From NCBI GenBank assembly GCA_947500385.1, contig CANMSA010000008.1, positions 172,123 through 236,122 of the forward strand: a stretch of 64,000 bases of DNA, written 5' to 3'. Both the position numbers and the translations under genes were made by a program. This document shows, in pieces, positions 36,626 through 44,847 of this stretch. The notes below the pieces were generated by a model. It saw nothing but the letters and a program-made list of their open reading frames with translations. It was not told the origin of the DNA and ran no database searches. Each line of letters opens with the position of its first letter. Position 1 is the stretch's first letter. This DNA comes from an uncultured Flavobacteriaceae bacterium (GTDB lineage: Bacteria > Bacteroidota > Bacteroidia > Flavobacteriales > Flavobacteriaceae).

Positions 36626-36796
36626 ATGAAGACTAGACTACTTATTAAGGAGATTTATTTGGAAGGATTTAGAAATTTAGGGCATTATATACTCAAGAAC
36701 TACCTGAAAGTATTTACGTGGTTTTGCTTTTCTTTAGTGGCTGTGGGGCTGTATGCATTGCTGTTTAGAATGGTCACAGGTTTTGCTTTTGACTAA
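36626..36796 (+). CDS. small membrane protein resembling DUF6747
   Basis: A 56-residue frame starts MKTRLLIKEIYLEGFRNLGH, continues with YILKNYLKVF, then one membrane helix (WFCFSLVAVGLYALLF) and ends RMVTGFAFD. This layout matches, from memory, the DUF6747 family of small flavobacterial membrane proteins. A well-formed hairpin terminator follows. A diverged copy of its 3' end occurs at 43322-43357, on the far side of the paralog array. No function is known. Confidence 0.65.
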   Translation: MKTRLLIKEIYLEGFRNLGHYILKNYLKVFTWFCFSLVAVGLYALLFRMVTGFAFD

Positions 36797-36814
36797 AGTA
36801 GTACCCTTTTTATG

Positions 36815-36882
36815 AACACTTTTTTAAAAGTGTTTTTAACATAGTAAATAAAACAAACCCTGGTACACTCCGGGCTTTTTTT
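36815..36882 (+). terminator. two terminator-like hairpins after the small membrane protein gene
   Basis: The first, 36815-36834, has arms AACACTTTT and AAAAGTGTT with a 2-nt loop, followed by TTT. The second, near 36858-36883, is a weaker CCCTGG...CCGGG stem followed by eight T. Together they isolate the small gene from the array that begins at 37284. In the rest of the 487-bp gap 36797-37283 I see nothing with coding character. Confidence 0.55.
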
Positions 36883-37283
36883 TATCACAATTTGAATACC
36901 CGGGATGCAGTGAAACCAAGTTCTCAGGGGAGTGCTGAACAAGAGGAATATACATGTTGATCGTATGTTTTTATAAAATTTGGCAGACAAACGCCTTGAT
37001 GGAAAAAATCGTTTGTTCCGTTATTGTTTCACTTAGGGGGCGATCAAGACCACTTGTTACGATGTGCCTTATTTTCAGCTTTTTCTTCTTTAGATTTAAA
37101 TAGTAGTAAACAGTACCTACCATGGCACCTGATCCTTTTGATTGCTTTTTTTGGGAGCAGGGACTACTGTGAAAAAGTATGTTTTGAATCTCGGTGGAAA
37201 AGGTTTGCTCAAAACACATCTTGAAAAAGTACGCGCTAGGGAAACCACTATGCAATGGTGGAGAACGATTAAATTTTGAAAAA

Positions 37284-38645
37284 ATGACAGAACAAGAAAG
37301 AATTGACCTCCAAAGAAAAATGGGCCCTTACGGAATCTGTGAAGTTATTAGCCTGCGGGCGAACACTGCTACCGGACTCGCGGTAGCCGGTATCACCTCT
37401 CAGAACCCGACCGGGGGAGGACATTTTTTAATGACCGAAACAGATGATGATACCTCTACAACGCTGGTCATTGCTATTGGAAAAGAACCGGGTAGCCAAT
37501 CAACAGAAGGTCCTAGCCGTGCATTGATCGAAGCAATAATAGCGAAGACGAAAATAGGGGAGGGAAAGGAACCCGGAGATTTATACGTCCTTGTTGATAA
37601 CTGCAATCGTCAAACGGCAGGTGAAATTACCGAAAAGACCGGTAGGCCTACGATATTTCTTGACCAAGCGGAGCTCAACTTCCAAAGATTACCTACTGGA
37701 GAGACGAAAGTAACTTCTTTAGACCCAGATAGAAAATTTCTTATTGTAACTCCTGATGAACTTGATTACTTTAAAGAGTTTGAGGCTGAAATAACCTTGG
37801 TCAGGGCACACCGCATGAACGAGAAAAACACCAATACGCCGGGCTTTGCCAATGATCAAGAAAGAGACGCCTCTAGACAATTGTTGGGAGGGGCGGATAA
37901 ATTTGAGTTTTATGCTCCCGACCCCGAAGATGAAGAATGTGTAGAGTTAAAGAACAGCTGTTGCGGGTCGGATATATCGTCTGAAGGCGGACATTTAGAC
38001 ATCACGGAAATAGGGACCCAAGGGAATGCCCCGACCATTGTACTGGCCGATGGCTATAACCCCGAATATGTAGCAGGACTTCATCCAGCGCAGCAAGCAG
38101 CGGTTCAACAAGCGCAAATGAATACATTGGCGGCCACTATTGACAAGGTGTCTCACGCCTCAAATCCTGGCGCGAATCAACCGATAATCCTTGCATGTAG
38201 TTATATGACAAATGAATGGGCATTGGAACTTTCACGACGAACGCAAAGACCCGTTGTGTTTGCAAGCCAGGATGTGGTTATCAATCATCAGGAACCGAAT
38301 GGGGATGTAAAGTTGCTAACCGAATCGAATAGAGGGTTTTATATAATAGATGCAAGGGAAAACCCTGCACAGGCAAGGAATTTTGCCCCTAGCATCGGAG
38401 TGCCGGTTACCCGTGAAAGGCGTTTGGCACAGCAAATGCAACAGGGGTTTACCGCTCCCGCAAATGAATCCCAGAGAGCAGTAGGCGGGGCAGCGGAATC
38501 AAAATCGTCTGAGGTAGCGCAGGCACAAGGGTTAGGAAGTGGGGTGGCCGAAGCAAAACAATCATCTGGTGCGGGGCAGTCACCAGGGTTAGGGGGCGGA
38601 GCGGCCGACTCAAAACCATCCCAACCAAAACGGCGCAGGTTATAA
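37284..38645 (+). CDS. tandem-array paralog 1: two-domain protein, caspase-like motifs (His lost)
   Basis: From the ATG at 37284 the protein has 453 residues, with no signal peptide or membrane helix. Two diverged copies of one domain are visible. The first, about 16-135, has TGGGH (His47), an IG at the HG position and LVD (Asp105) where the second copy has Cys. The second, about 207-345, has EGGH (His237), ADG (Asp256 in place of the His seen in its paralogs) and ILACS (Cys305), followed by LSRRTQRPVVFA. An Ala/Glu/Ser/Lys/Gln-rich linker of about 60 residues leads to the basic end PKRRRL. An in-frame start at 37194 would add 30 unrelated residues. I do not recognise the family. A catalytic role is doubtful in this copy. 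Confidence 0.75.
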   Translation: MTEQERIDLQRKMGPYGICEVISLRANTATGLAVAGITSQNPTGGGHFLMTETDDDTSTTLVIAIGKEPGSQSTEGPSRALIEAIIAKTKIGEGKEPGDLYVLVDNCNRQTAGEITEKTGRPTIFLDQAELNFQRLPTGETKVTSLDPDRKFLIVTPDELDYFKEFEAEITLVRAHRMNEKNTNTPGFANDQERDASRQLLGGADKFEFYAPDPEDEECVELKNSCCGSDISSEGGHLDITEIGTQGNAPTIVLADGYNPEYVAGLHPAQQAAVQQAQMNTLAATIDKVSHASNPGANQPIILACSYMTNEWALELSRRTQRPVVFASQDVVINHQEPNGDVKLLTESNRGFYIIDARENPAQARNFAPSIGVPVTRERRLAQQMQQGFTAPANESQRAVGGAAESKSSEVAQAQGLGSGVAEAKQSSGAGQSPGLGGGAADSKPSQPKRRRL

Positions 38646-38739
38646 ACGGCCTTGGCCCCATGGCCCATGCGGATGCCTATGCTGAGGTGCTTAAAAAAAG
38701 GATGGCATAAGCGAAAATCAAAAATAATAGATAAATAAA

Positions 38740-40149
38740 ATGGCAACAGAAACGAAAAAAATACTGTCAGAGGCACTCAGACCCCAGTATCAAAATCAAT
38801 TTGGGGTTTGTGAGGTAATCGGTTTAAGGGCCAATAGGCGAACAGGACTTGCGGTTGAAGGCTTAACCTCATCCGAACAAACGGGCGGGGGACATACAAA
38901 ACAAGCAAATGGAGGGGTGACCATCATAGTGGCTATTGGGGCTGAAAATAAGCACTTGGGAATCGACCCGGAGTTTGGTTATTCAAATTTCTTAAAGGCG
39001 TCCATTGCTCTGAAGGCCTCAAGGAATGCCCCATTACCACATCAGCCGAACCCACCTTTGATTTTATTGGTAGATGATCTTACTGTGGAAATGGCGCTAG
39101 AGATTTCTCAAATGACCAATAGGTCCGTGATGTTTGCTCCCGAGAATAAATTTAAAATCGAAAGGGGTATTAACGGAGATACATTTGTTATTCCTGCGAT
39201 TCCACTGCCCCCTAAGGGATTTGTGTGTGCTGATATGTATGGGAATGTGACCAATGTAGACTCCATAGGTTTGATTCCCCGAACGGTTGCGATGAATGCG
39301 ATAAATGCTTCATTAGATCAATTTTCAACAGACGAAGAAAGTGCTGCTGTTCGAAACTATTTTGGAAAAGATCAGTTTCAATTCTTGGTGGTAGATGCTG
39401 CAGATCAAGATTTTATCGCATTTAAAAATGAATGTTGCCATGAAGTTGAAGAACGATATGGAGGGGGACATATAGATCTTAACCAAGATGGGGCGGAACC
39501 AGACCCGCATGCTCCTATGGTGATAATGGCTCATGGTCCTGTGCCTAGTGCTAGAAGACCTACTCAGGAAGATTTGCAAAATGGATATCAATTCAATAAG
39601 GCTTCGCGCGAAAAATTTGAGAACATAAAAAATGAATTGCTAAGAGTGCATCCCCCTGGCAGTTCTTCGACTCCTGTTATCATGGCATCCTGTTATTTGA
39701 CCAGCGAAAAGGCTAGTGAACTGTCAATTTTAATTGAGGCACCCTTGGTATTTCCCAATGATGATGAGACGATGTTGAATGTAGACCATGGTACTGGCCA
39801 TGTAAGAATCATAACAGGTGCTAATAAAGGCTTTTTTATAGCATACCCTGATGGGAGTTTCCAACCGTATGGGAAAAGTGTTTTAGTTCCTAGTACATGT
39901 GAAATAGAACTAAAAGTGAGTGAGCGAATGAATGAACTGGCAGAGACCGGCGCGGAAGCAAAAAGATTTACGACCCCTGTAAACCAAGCCGATAGGAAAG
40001 CACCGGAAGGAGGGGTGGCCGAATCAAAACCAGGAGCCAAAGCGGCCGAATCACAAGGGGCAGGAGGAGTGGCCGAATCTAAATCAGGAGCCAAAGCGGC
40101 TGCGCCAGAACAAAAACAGCGTAGGTGGAGGCCTAGTTTTGGGCGATAA
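38740..40149 (+). CDS. tandem-array paralog 2: two-domain protein, candidate caspase-fold peptidase
   Basis: The 469-residue protein has the same plan as its neighbours and starts 94 nt after paralog 1. Domain copy one has FGVCEVIGLRANRRTGLAV, TGGGH (His52) and LLVDD (Asp112), then EISQMTNRSVMFA. Copy two has YGGGH (His244), VIMAHG (His265) and VIMASC (Cys318), 53 residues apart. His-Gly followed after about 50 residues by hydrophobics-Ser-Cys is the pattern of C80/clan CD peptidases; this is a motif argument only. The C-terminus is a low-complexity linker with repeats of VAESKxGAKAA and the tail QRRWRPSFGR. The last 87 coding bases and the following 65 bases recur at 41792-41943. Confidence 0.78.
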   Translation: MATETKKILSEALRPQYQNQFGVCEVIGLRANRRTGLAVEGLTSSEQTGGGHTKQANGGVTIIVAIGAENKHLGIDPEFGYSNFLKASIALKASRNAPLPHQPNPPLILLVDDLTVEMALEISQMTNRSVMFAPENKFKIERGINGDTFVIPAIPLPPKGFVCADMYGNVTNVDSIGLIPRTVAMNAINASLDQFSTDEESAAVRNYFGKDQFQFLVVDAADQDFIAFKNECCHEVEERYGGGHIDLNQDGAEPDPHAPMVIMAHGPVPSARRPTQEDLQNGYQFNKASREKFENIKNELLRVHPPGSSSTPVIMASCYLTSEKASELSILIEAPLVFPNDDETMLNVDHGTGHVRIITGANKGFFIAYPDGSFQPYGKSVLVPSTCEIELKVSERMNELAETGAEAKRFTTPVNQADRKAPEGGVAESKPGAKAAESQGAGGVAESKSGAKAAAPEQKQRRWRPSFGR

Positions 40150-40214
40150 TCGGTTTCATCCTTGAAGTGCGGTTTGCACTCGCTTGATTTTTGTATGAGA
40201 AATAAGGGACGATA
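40063..40214 (+). repeat. 152-bp repeat, copy A (3' end of paralog 2 plus spacer)
   Basis: These 152 bp match 41792-41943 without a length difference and with only a few substitutions. They cover the last 29 codons of paralog 2, the stop and 65 bases of spacer. The spacer holds the small hairpin AGTGC-GGTTT-GCACT (40166-40180) followed by a T-rich stretch, possibly a weak terminator. They record a recombination or duplication step in the array. Confidence 0.8.
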
Positions 40215-40243
40215 GGAGAAGAAAACGTCATTAAAATAAATAT

Positions 40244-41611
40244 ATGCCTATATCAGATGAAATATTGTATGCTCAACCACGAACGAACCTTTGCGAAATC
40301 ATAACATTGAACAACAGTTGGGAAACAAGGGCCTTATTGAAAGGGATGATTTCCAAAGAGGAAAGTGGAAGTGGTCATGAGAGGACTGATGGGCATTCTA
40401 ATACTAGGCATGATACTGTTATTCTTGCCCTTAACCCATTTAACGAAGGTCGGGACGATTATCTGATGATGCAAGAGATTGTAGCAAGAACGCGAATGAA
40501 CCCTCCGGCCGCAAATGAAAGTAATCCATATTTGATTTTATTAGTTGATCGGGTTGATCCCCATATGGCGGTTGCAATTGCCAATGATACCAATAGGAAG
40601 GTTCGATTTTTCAATACTGATTTACAAGTAACTCGATATGCTAGTGGAGTTGTTCTTGCCAAAGCTAGTGGCTTTAATGCAAATTTTATGCAGGTAGATC
40701 CCCATACCCAACTACCCTTGATATGTAGGCCAAAGCTGATTATTCATCCGACAAATGAAATGGAAATTGCAAATGAACATTTGGCTAGAGGCTTATCTGA
40801 GGAGGAAAGAATAGCGATCAGATCCCAAGATTGCACAACTGCCTACGAGGTTTGTTCTTTTAATGGGGAAGAAGATCTTGCTTTATTACAGACACTTTGC
40901 GACCCGGACTTTGGAGTTGCGGGTCACCGCAATATTGGTAGACCCGATCAAACTACCTCTGGCGGCGCAACTACCATAGTTATATCACATGGGTTGAACC
41001 CCGATTCGAGAAGGCCTTCTGATGAAGAATGGAGACAAGGGCATCGCTATAATCTGGCAACAAGAGCGCGAATAGATGCAATCGTCCAAAAGGCCTCCCA
41101 CAGCCATTTGGGAGGTAGCGATGATAAGTTGCTATTGGCTTCTTGTTGGATGACTCCGGATCTGGCCCATGAGATTTCAGAAAGAACCGGGAGACCGGTT
41201 GTATTTGGAAATGATGGCTTCGTTCGTTATGAAGTACAAGAAAGTGGTGATACGGTATTTATGATGAAAGAAAATACGGGTTTTTCAATAGTTGATGCGA
41301 AAAAAAGCCCTCAAATTTTCCCGTATGCAAAGATACTAAGAGTACCTATAAGCGAAGAAATGAGTCTGAAATTGCAAGAGCTTGCCGAAACCGCCGAAGA
41401 AGGAGAAGGTCATAGGCAGTTATTGTACCCCTTAAATGAAGGCAGAAGAGTCGCTGAACCAAAAGGAGCAGCCCAAATAGGGCATCAACCAGGAGTAGCT
41501 GAATCAAAAGGAGTAGCTGAATCAAAAGGAGTAGCTGAATCAAAAGGAGTAGCTGGATCAACACCAAAACCAAAAAGAAGACTTGGCAATTTATTCAGAA
41601 GAAAGAGATAG
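40244..41611 (+). CDS. tandem-array paralog 3: two-domain protein, candidate caspase-fold peptidase
   Basis: The 455-residue protein starts 94 nt after paralog 2. Copy one of the domain has NLCEIITLNNSWETRAL, SGSGH (His45) and LLVD (Asp102). Copy two has VAGH (His228), VISHG (His249) and LLLASC (Cys301), then EISERTGRPVVFGND. Other shared points are SH at 285-286 and GFSIVDA near 346. The C-terminal linker carries four copies of GVAESK-type repeats and ends in the strongly basic RRLGNLFRRKR. There is no signal peptide. With paralog 2 and the interrupted paralog 4 it keeps the His and Cys of the putative active site. Function unknown. Confidence 0.78.
   Translation: MPISDEILYAQPRTNLCEIITLNNSWETRALLKGMISKEESGSGHERTDGHSNTRHDTVILALNPFNEGRDDYLMMQEIVARTRMNPPAANESNPYLILLVDRVDPHMAVAIANDTNRKVRFFNTDLQVTRYASGVVLAKASGFNANFMQVDPHTQLPLICRPKLIIHPTNEMEIANEHLARGLSEEERIAIRSQDCTTAYEVCSFNGEEDLALLQTLCDPDFGVAGHRNIGRPDQTTSGGATTIVISHGLNPDSRRPSDEEWRQGHRYNLATRARIDAIVQKASHSHLGGSDDKLLLASCWMTPDLAHEISERTGRPVVFGNDGFVRYEVQESGDTVFMMKENTGFSIVDAKKSPQIFPYAKILRVPISEEMSLKLQELAETAEEGEGHRQLLYPLNEGRRVAEPKGAAQIGHQPGVAESKGVAESKGVAESKGVAGSTPKPKRRLGNLFRRKR
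41492..41563 (+). repeat. 18-bp in-frame tandem repeat, four units
   Basis: The unit GGAGTAGCTGAATCAAAA occurs three times exactly and a fourth time with changes in its second half. It encodes GVAESK repeats in the linker of paralog 3. Identical DNA units point to recent slippage or expansion, so the linker length is likely to vary between strains without shifting the frame. Confidence 0.9.
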
Positions 41612-41674
41612 TGGGGAATGACACGAGAATAGCTTACAACTTAGCGTTTCGTTTGGAGTCATTTATTTTTCGCA

Positions 41675-41878
41675 GTGGGCAAGACCAATGCCCATAACAG
41701 TACAAATATGTTAAGCGTCACGTCAGAATGTCGAATCACCACTATATGGTCAGCAATTGCTATAAATGAACTCGAGAGGAAAGAACCGGCAGGAGGAGTG
41801 GCCGAATCTAAATCAGGAGCCAAAGCGGCTGCGCCAGAACAAAAACAGCGTAGGTGGAGGCCCAGTTTTGGGCGATAG
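41675..41878 (+). pseudogene. remnant of a fifth array paralog (3' end only)
   Basis: From about 41765 the frame reads NELERKEPAGG, then VAESKSGAKAAAPEQ and the tail QRRWRPSFGR, the same C-terminal end as paralog 2. The two domain copies are missing, and the sequence before 41760 has no similarity to the family that I can see. The 97-nt spacer to paralog 4 is also like that after paralog 2. It is best read as what is left after most of a fifth copy was deleted, or as a duplicated paralog-2 end. Confidence 0.7.
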
Positions 41879-41943
41879 TCCGCTTCACCCTTAAAGTGCG
41901 GTTTACACTCGCTTGATTTTTGTACGAGAAATAGGGGACGATA
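41792..41943 (+). repeat. 152-bp repeat, copy B
   Basis: Matches 40063-40214 at full length with a few substitutions. It covers the tail of the fifth-copy remnant and the spacer before paralog 4. The AGTGC hairpin of copy A is weakened here by one change (TTTACACT in place of TTTGCACT). Confidence 0.8.
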
Positions 41944-41975
41944 AAAGGGGAATACTATATTAAAACACAACATAT

Positions 41976-43292
41976 ATGTTTACACAACAAGATAGCGATT
42001 CGCAACAAGATCAATTTGGTATATACGATGTGCTAGCGTTGAACAATACCATGGCGACAAGGCAATTAATAGGCGGAATGACTTCTTCAGAGCCAAGCGG
42101 AGGTGGGCATACATTTGTTCAGGCATATTCAAATGGGCCGCGTAATACGGTGGTTGTTGCCGTTGGATCAGGGAATCAAGCAGAAGGAGAAATTCTGGAC
42201 GATGCAGCGATGGTAGAGGCAATAATTGCTAGAACGGCAATGTTCCGTGCTACGGAAAATCGACCGAATCCAGATTTGGTGTTACTGGTTGATAACGTTT
42301 CTTCTGTAATGGCTATGTCTATCGCGGACAGAACCAATAGGAGGGTTATTTACGCTAATGCCCCCTTGAACTTTGAAAGGTAAGCAACGGGACATTTTTT
42401 CGCCAGCATTAGGGACTCGAATGCTACATTTATGTGGGTAAACCCCGATACTCATCTACCACAATCATTAGGACGTACTAGCTTTACAATTACTAGAGCT
42501 AGAGCAATGAATGCCATAAATAATTCGTTGGATAGGGGTCTTTATGAAGAAGAAAGAATTGTTATTAGAAACCAAATGGGTAAAGGGCCTTATGAGTTTT
42601 ATTCTTTGTCCCCTGAGGAGGGGAGGGTTTTAGGTGGTTCTTGCAATATGAATCCCGGAGGCGGGGGGCATCGTAATATTTGCGGTTACGATGAAATTAC
42701 CGATGGCCATACTTTGACAATAGTTTTGGGACATGGATTTGATCCTGAACATAGGATGGCTTCGCAGGAAGAACAGGCGCAAGGGCATTTTTATAATTTG
42801 GTAACAAGAGCGAATATAGACAGAATAGTTGAAAATGTCTCACATGCTCATTTATTGCAGGATGGTGCAGGTTCGGTTCGCGGTAGTATGCATCCGGTGC
42901 TTATTGCCTCATGTAGTATAAGTGCCGATATAGCCTATGAAATCTCGTTAAGAACCGGAAGACCGGTTATATTTGGAAATGACGAGTTCGGTAGTTGTTC
43001 ATTAAACGATAGTGGTGATCTGATATTCTTCACCTTAGGCAATTTGGGTTTTTCGATTGTGGATGCAAAAAATGGTAACAATATACCCCCATATGCAAGA
43101 ATAATACGATTACCGATAAGTGAAGAAATGAGTTTGCGATTACAACAGAATGCCGAAACTACTGCTGAAGAGCGCCATCAAAGGTTTACGGAGCCCAGTA
43201 ATCAGGCAGAGGCTAAAACCGGACAAGAAGCTGGTGCCGCAAATCAGAACCCCGGAACCTCCACTAGAAGAGCGCGAAGATGGGGCTTTTGA
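41976..43292 (+). pseudogene. tandem-array paralog 4, interrupted by one in-frame stop codon
   Basis: The frame from 41976 runs 135 codons (FGIYDVLALNNT, SGGGH with His45, LLVDN with Asp106) to a TAA at 42381-42383. It then continues in the same frame without any indel to 43292. Across the stop it aligns with its paralogs: LNFER-stop-ATGHF against LNFQR-L-PTGE in paralog 1, where TTA (Leu) stands at the same place. A single T-to-A change explains it. The second half keeps GGGH (His232), VLGHG (His253) and LIASC (Cys313), and ends in RRARRWGF. An ATG at 42432 could restart the second part. It is called a pseudogene unless the stop is read through or the two halves are both made. Confidence 0.8.
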
Positions 43293-43321
43293 GACGAAAT
43301 GGGCAAAATAGGGGAGCAGCC

Positions 43322-43357
43322 TTGTTGATTAGAATAGCAATAGGTTTTGCTTTTGAT
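43322..43357 (+). pseudogene. fragment of a DUF6747-like gene (3' end)
   Basis: About 29 of 35 bases match the end of the gene at 36626-36796 (TAGGTTTTGCTTTTGA against CAGGTTTTGCTTTTGA at the end). The frame reads ALLIRIAIGFAFD where the intact gene has YALLFRMVTGFAFD. The stop codon has become TGG, and no start is present. It marks the far side of the paralog array. Confidence 0.6.
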
Positions 43358-43550
43358 TGGGAAAAGTACATTTCTAAAACCAGATATGGTCATTAAGAAT
43401 ATATGTTGAATAGTTTCAGTACGGTTTATTTTAAATATATTATTGGAAATAATCCAAAAAATAGGAAATAATCCATATATTAGCTATCCTTTTGGTGAAA
43501 TCCTATGTTGACAAGTATAAGATACGTAGTCAAAATAGGTGATTGAACCA

Positions 43551-43570
43551 ACCCCTATTTTCATAGGGGT
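43551..43570 (+). terminator. hairpin before dinB
   Basis: Perfect 8-bp arms ACCCCTAT and ATAGGGGT with a TTTC loop. There is no long T tract after it on the plus strand (CTTTGCC), so a terminator for the array and a regulatory hairpin are both possible. Confidence 0.4.
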
Positions 43571-43632
43571 CTTTGCCTACGGTAGCTATTTAGTGTTATA
43601 AGAGAAATAAAACCAGTTTCTAGTAAGTGTTC

Positions 43633-44847
43633 ATGAACAAGACCATCTTACATATCGATTTGGATACTTTTTACGTATCGGTAGAGCGCCTATTGAATCG
43701 CGAACTACAGAACAGGCCTTTATTGGTAGGGGGTACGGGCGATCGCGGGGTGGTAGCGGCCTGTAGTTATGAAACCCGTGGTTTCGGGGTACACTCGGGC
43801 ATGCCGATGAAAATGGCCCGGGAACTGTGCCCGGAGGCCTTTGTGATTCGTGGCAATGCCGGTACGTATAGCAAGCATTCCGATATGGTGACCGAAATCA
43901 TCAAAGAAAAAGTGCCCTTGTTCGAAAAATCGAGCATCGATGAGTTTTATGCCGACCTCTCGGGCATGGACCGTTTTTTTGGGGCCTATAAATACGCCTC
44001 CGAACTGCGCCAAAGGATCATAAAAGAAACAGGACTTCCCATTTCTTTCGGCCTATCGGTCAATAAGGTGGTTTCCAAAGTGGCCACGAACGAGGCAAAA
44101 CCCAACAACCAATTAAAGATCGATTACGGACTGGAAAAACCTTTTTTGGCACCCCTATCCATTAAAAAAATACCCATGGTCGGGGATAAGACCTACCAAA
44201 CCCTTCGCAATTTAGGGCTGCGCCAGATACTGAATATCCAAGAAATGCCGATGGAAGTAATGCAACGCGTGCTCGGGGCCAATGGTGGGGTGATTTGGAA
44301 ACGGGCCAATGGGCTCGATAATAGCCCGGTAATCCCCTTTTGTGAACGCAAATCAATTTCTACCGAGCGTACCTTTGATCGTGATACGATCGATGTGAAG
44401 AAACTTCGCGGCATCTTGATCGCCATGACCGAGAACCTGGCCTATCAATTGCGGCGGGGCGAGAAATTAACGGCCTGTATTACGATCAAGATCCGCTATT
44501 CCGATTTTAACACCTATTCCAAGCAAATGCGGATTCCGTATACCAGTGCCGATCATATACTGATTCCCAAAATTTTGGACATGTTCAAGATATTGTATAA
44601 CAGGCGATTGCTGGTACGCTTGGTGGGTATTCGGTTCAGCCATTTGGTGAGCGGCAATTACCAGATCAATCTTTTTGAGGATACCGAGGAAACATTGAAC
44701 CTCTATAATGCGATGGATACGATACGGGAGCGCTATGGGGATAAAAGTGTTCTTCGGGCCTCGGGCCTCGGGGCAAAGACCATTGGGCGTATGCACAACC
44801 CCTTCAATGGCCTGCCGCCCGTAGTATTGGCCCATCGGAAACAGTGA
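43633..44847 (+). CDS. dinB: Y-family DNA polymerase (DinB/Pol IV-like)
   Basis: From the ATG at 43633 the protein has 404 residues (a GTG at 43627 is also in frame). The catalytic carboxylates are seen in ILHIDLDTFYVSVER and KSSIDEFYADLSG, followed by the thumb and little finger domains. QINLFED near residue 345 has the Q-x-x-L-F form of a sliding-clamp-binding motif. Such enzymes extend past damaged template with low fidelity. The gene is followed, after a repeat-filled 1 kb, by a DnaE2-like polymerase on the same strand, the combination known as a mutasome cassette in bacteria lacking a Pol V. No ImuA-like or LexA-like gene was seen next to it. Confidence 0.92.
   Translation: MNKTILHIDLDTFYVSVERLLNRELQNRPLLVGGTGDRGVVAACSYETRGFGVHSGMPMKMARELCPEAFVIRGNAGTYSKHSDMVTEIIKEKVPLFEKSSIDEFYADLSGMDRFFGAYKYASELRQRIIKETGLPISFGLSVNKVVSKVATNEAKPNNQLKIDYGLEKPFLAPLSIKKIPMVGDKTYQTLRNLGLRQILNIQEMPMEVMQRVLGANGGVIWKRANGLDNSPVIPFCERKSISTERTFDRDTIDVKKLRGILIAMTENLAYQLRRGEKLTACITIKIRYSDFNTYSKQMRIPYTSADHILIPKILDMFKILYNRRLLVRLVGIRFSHLVSGNYQINLFEDTEETLNLYNAMDTIRERYGDKSVLRASGLGAKTIGRMHNPFNGLPPVVLAHRKQ

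Larger units (their letters stand above)
43293..43632 (+). other. 340-bp gap between the paralog array and dinB
   Basis: This gap holds the DUF6747-like fragment (43322-43357), a direct repeat of GGAAATAATCCA at 43445-43456 and 43464-43475 (8-nt spacing), and a hairpin at 43551-43570. The direct repeat could be a regulator site upstream of the polymerase gene. No other coding sequence was seen. Confidence 0.5.

Noticed and set aside
36971..37255. Frames on both strands between the small membrane gene and paralog 1 (also 37024-37224).
   Set aside because: They overlap each other on opposite strands, lack recognisable features, and have no similarity to the array genes.
42384..43292. Reading the second half of paralog 4 as a separate gene starting at 42432.
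   Set aside because: The frame is continuous with 41976-42380, and the codons between the stop and 42432 still align with the family, so a single gene with a nonsense codon is the simpler reading.
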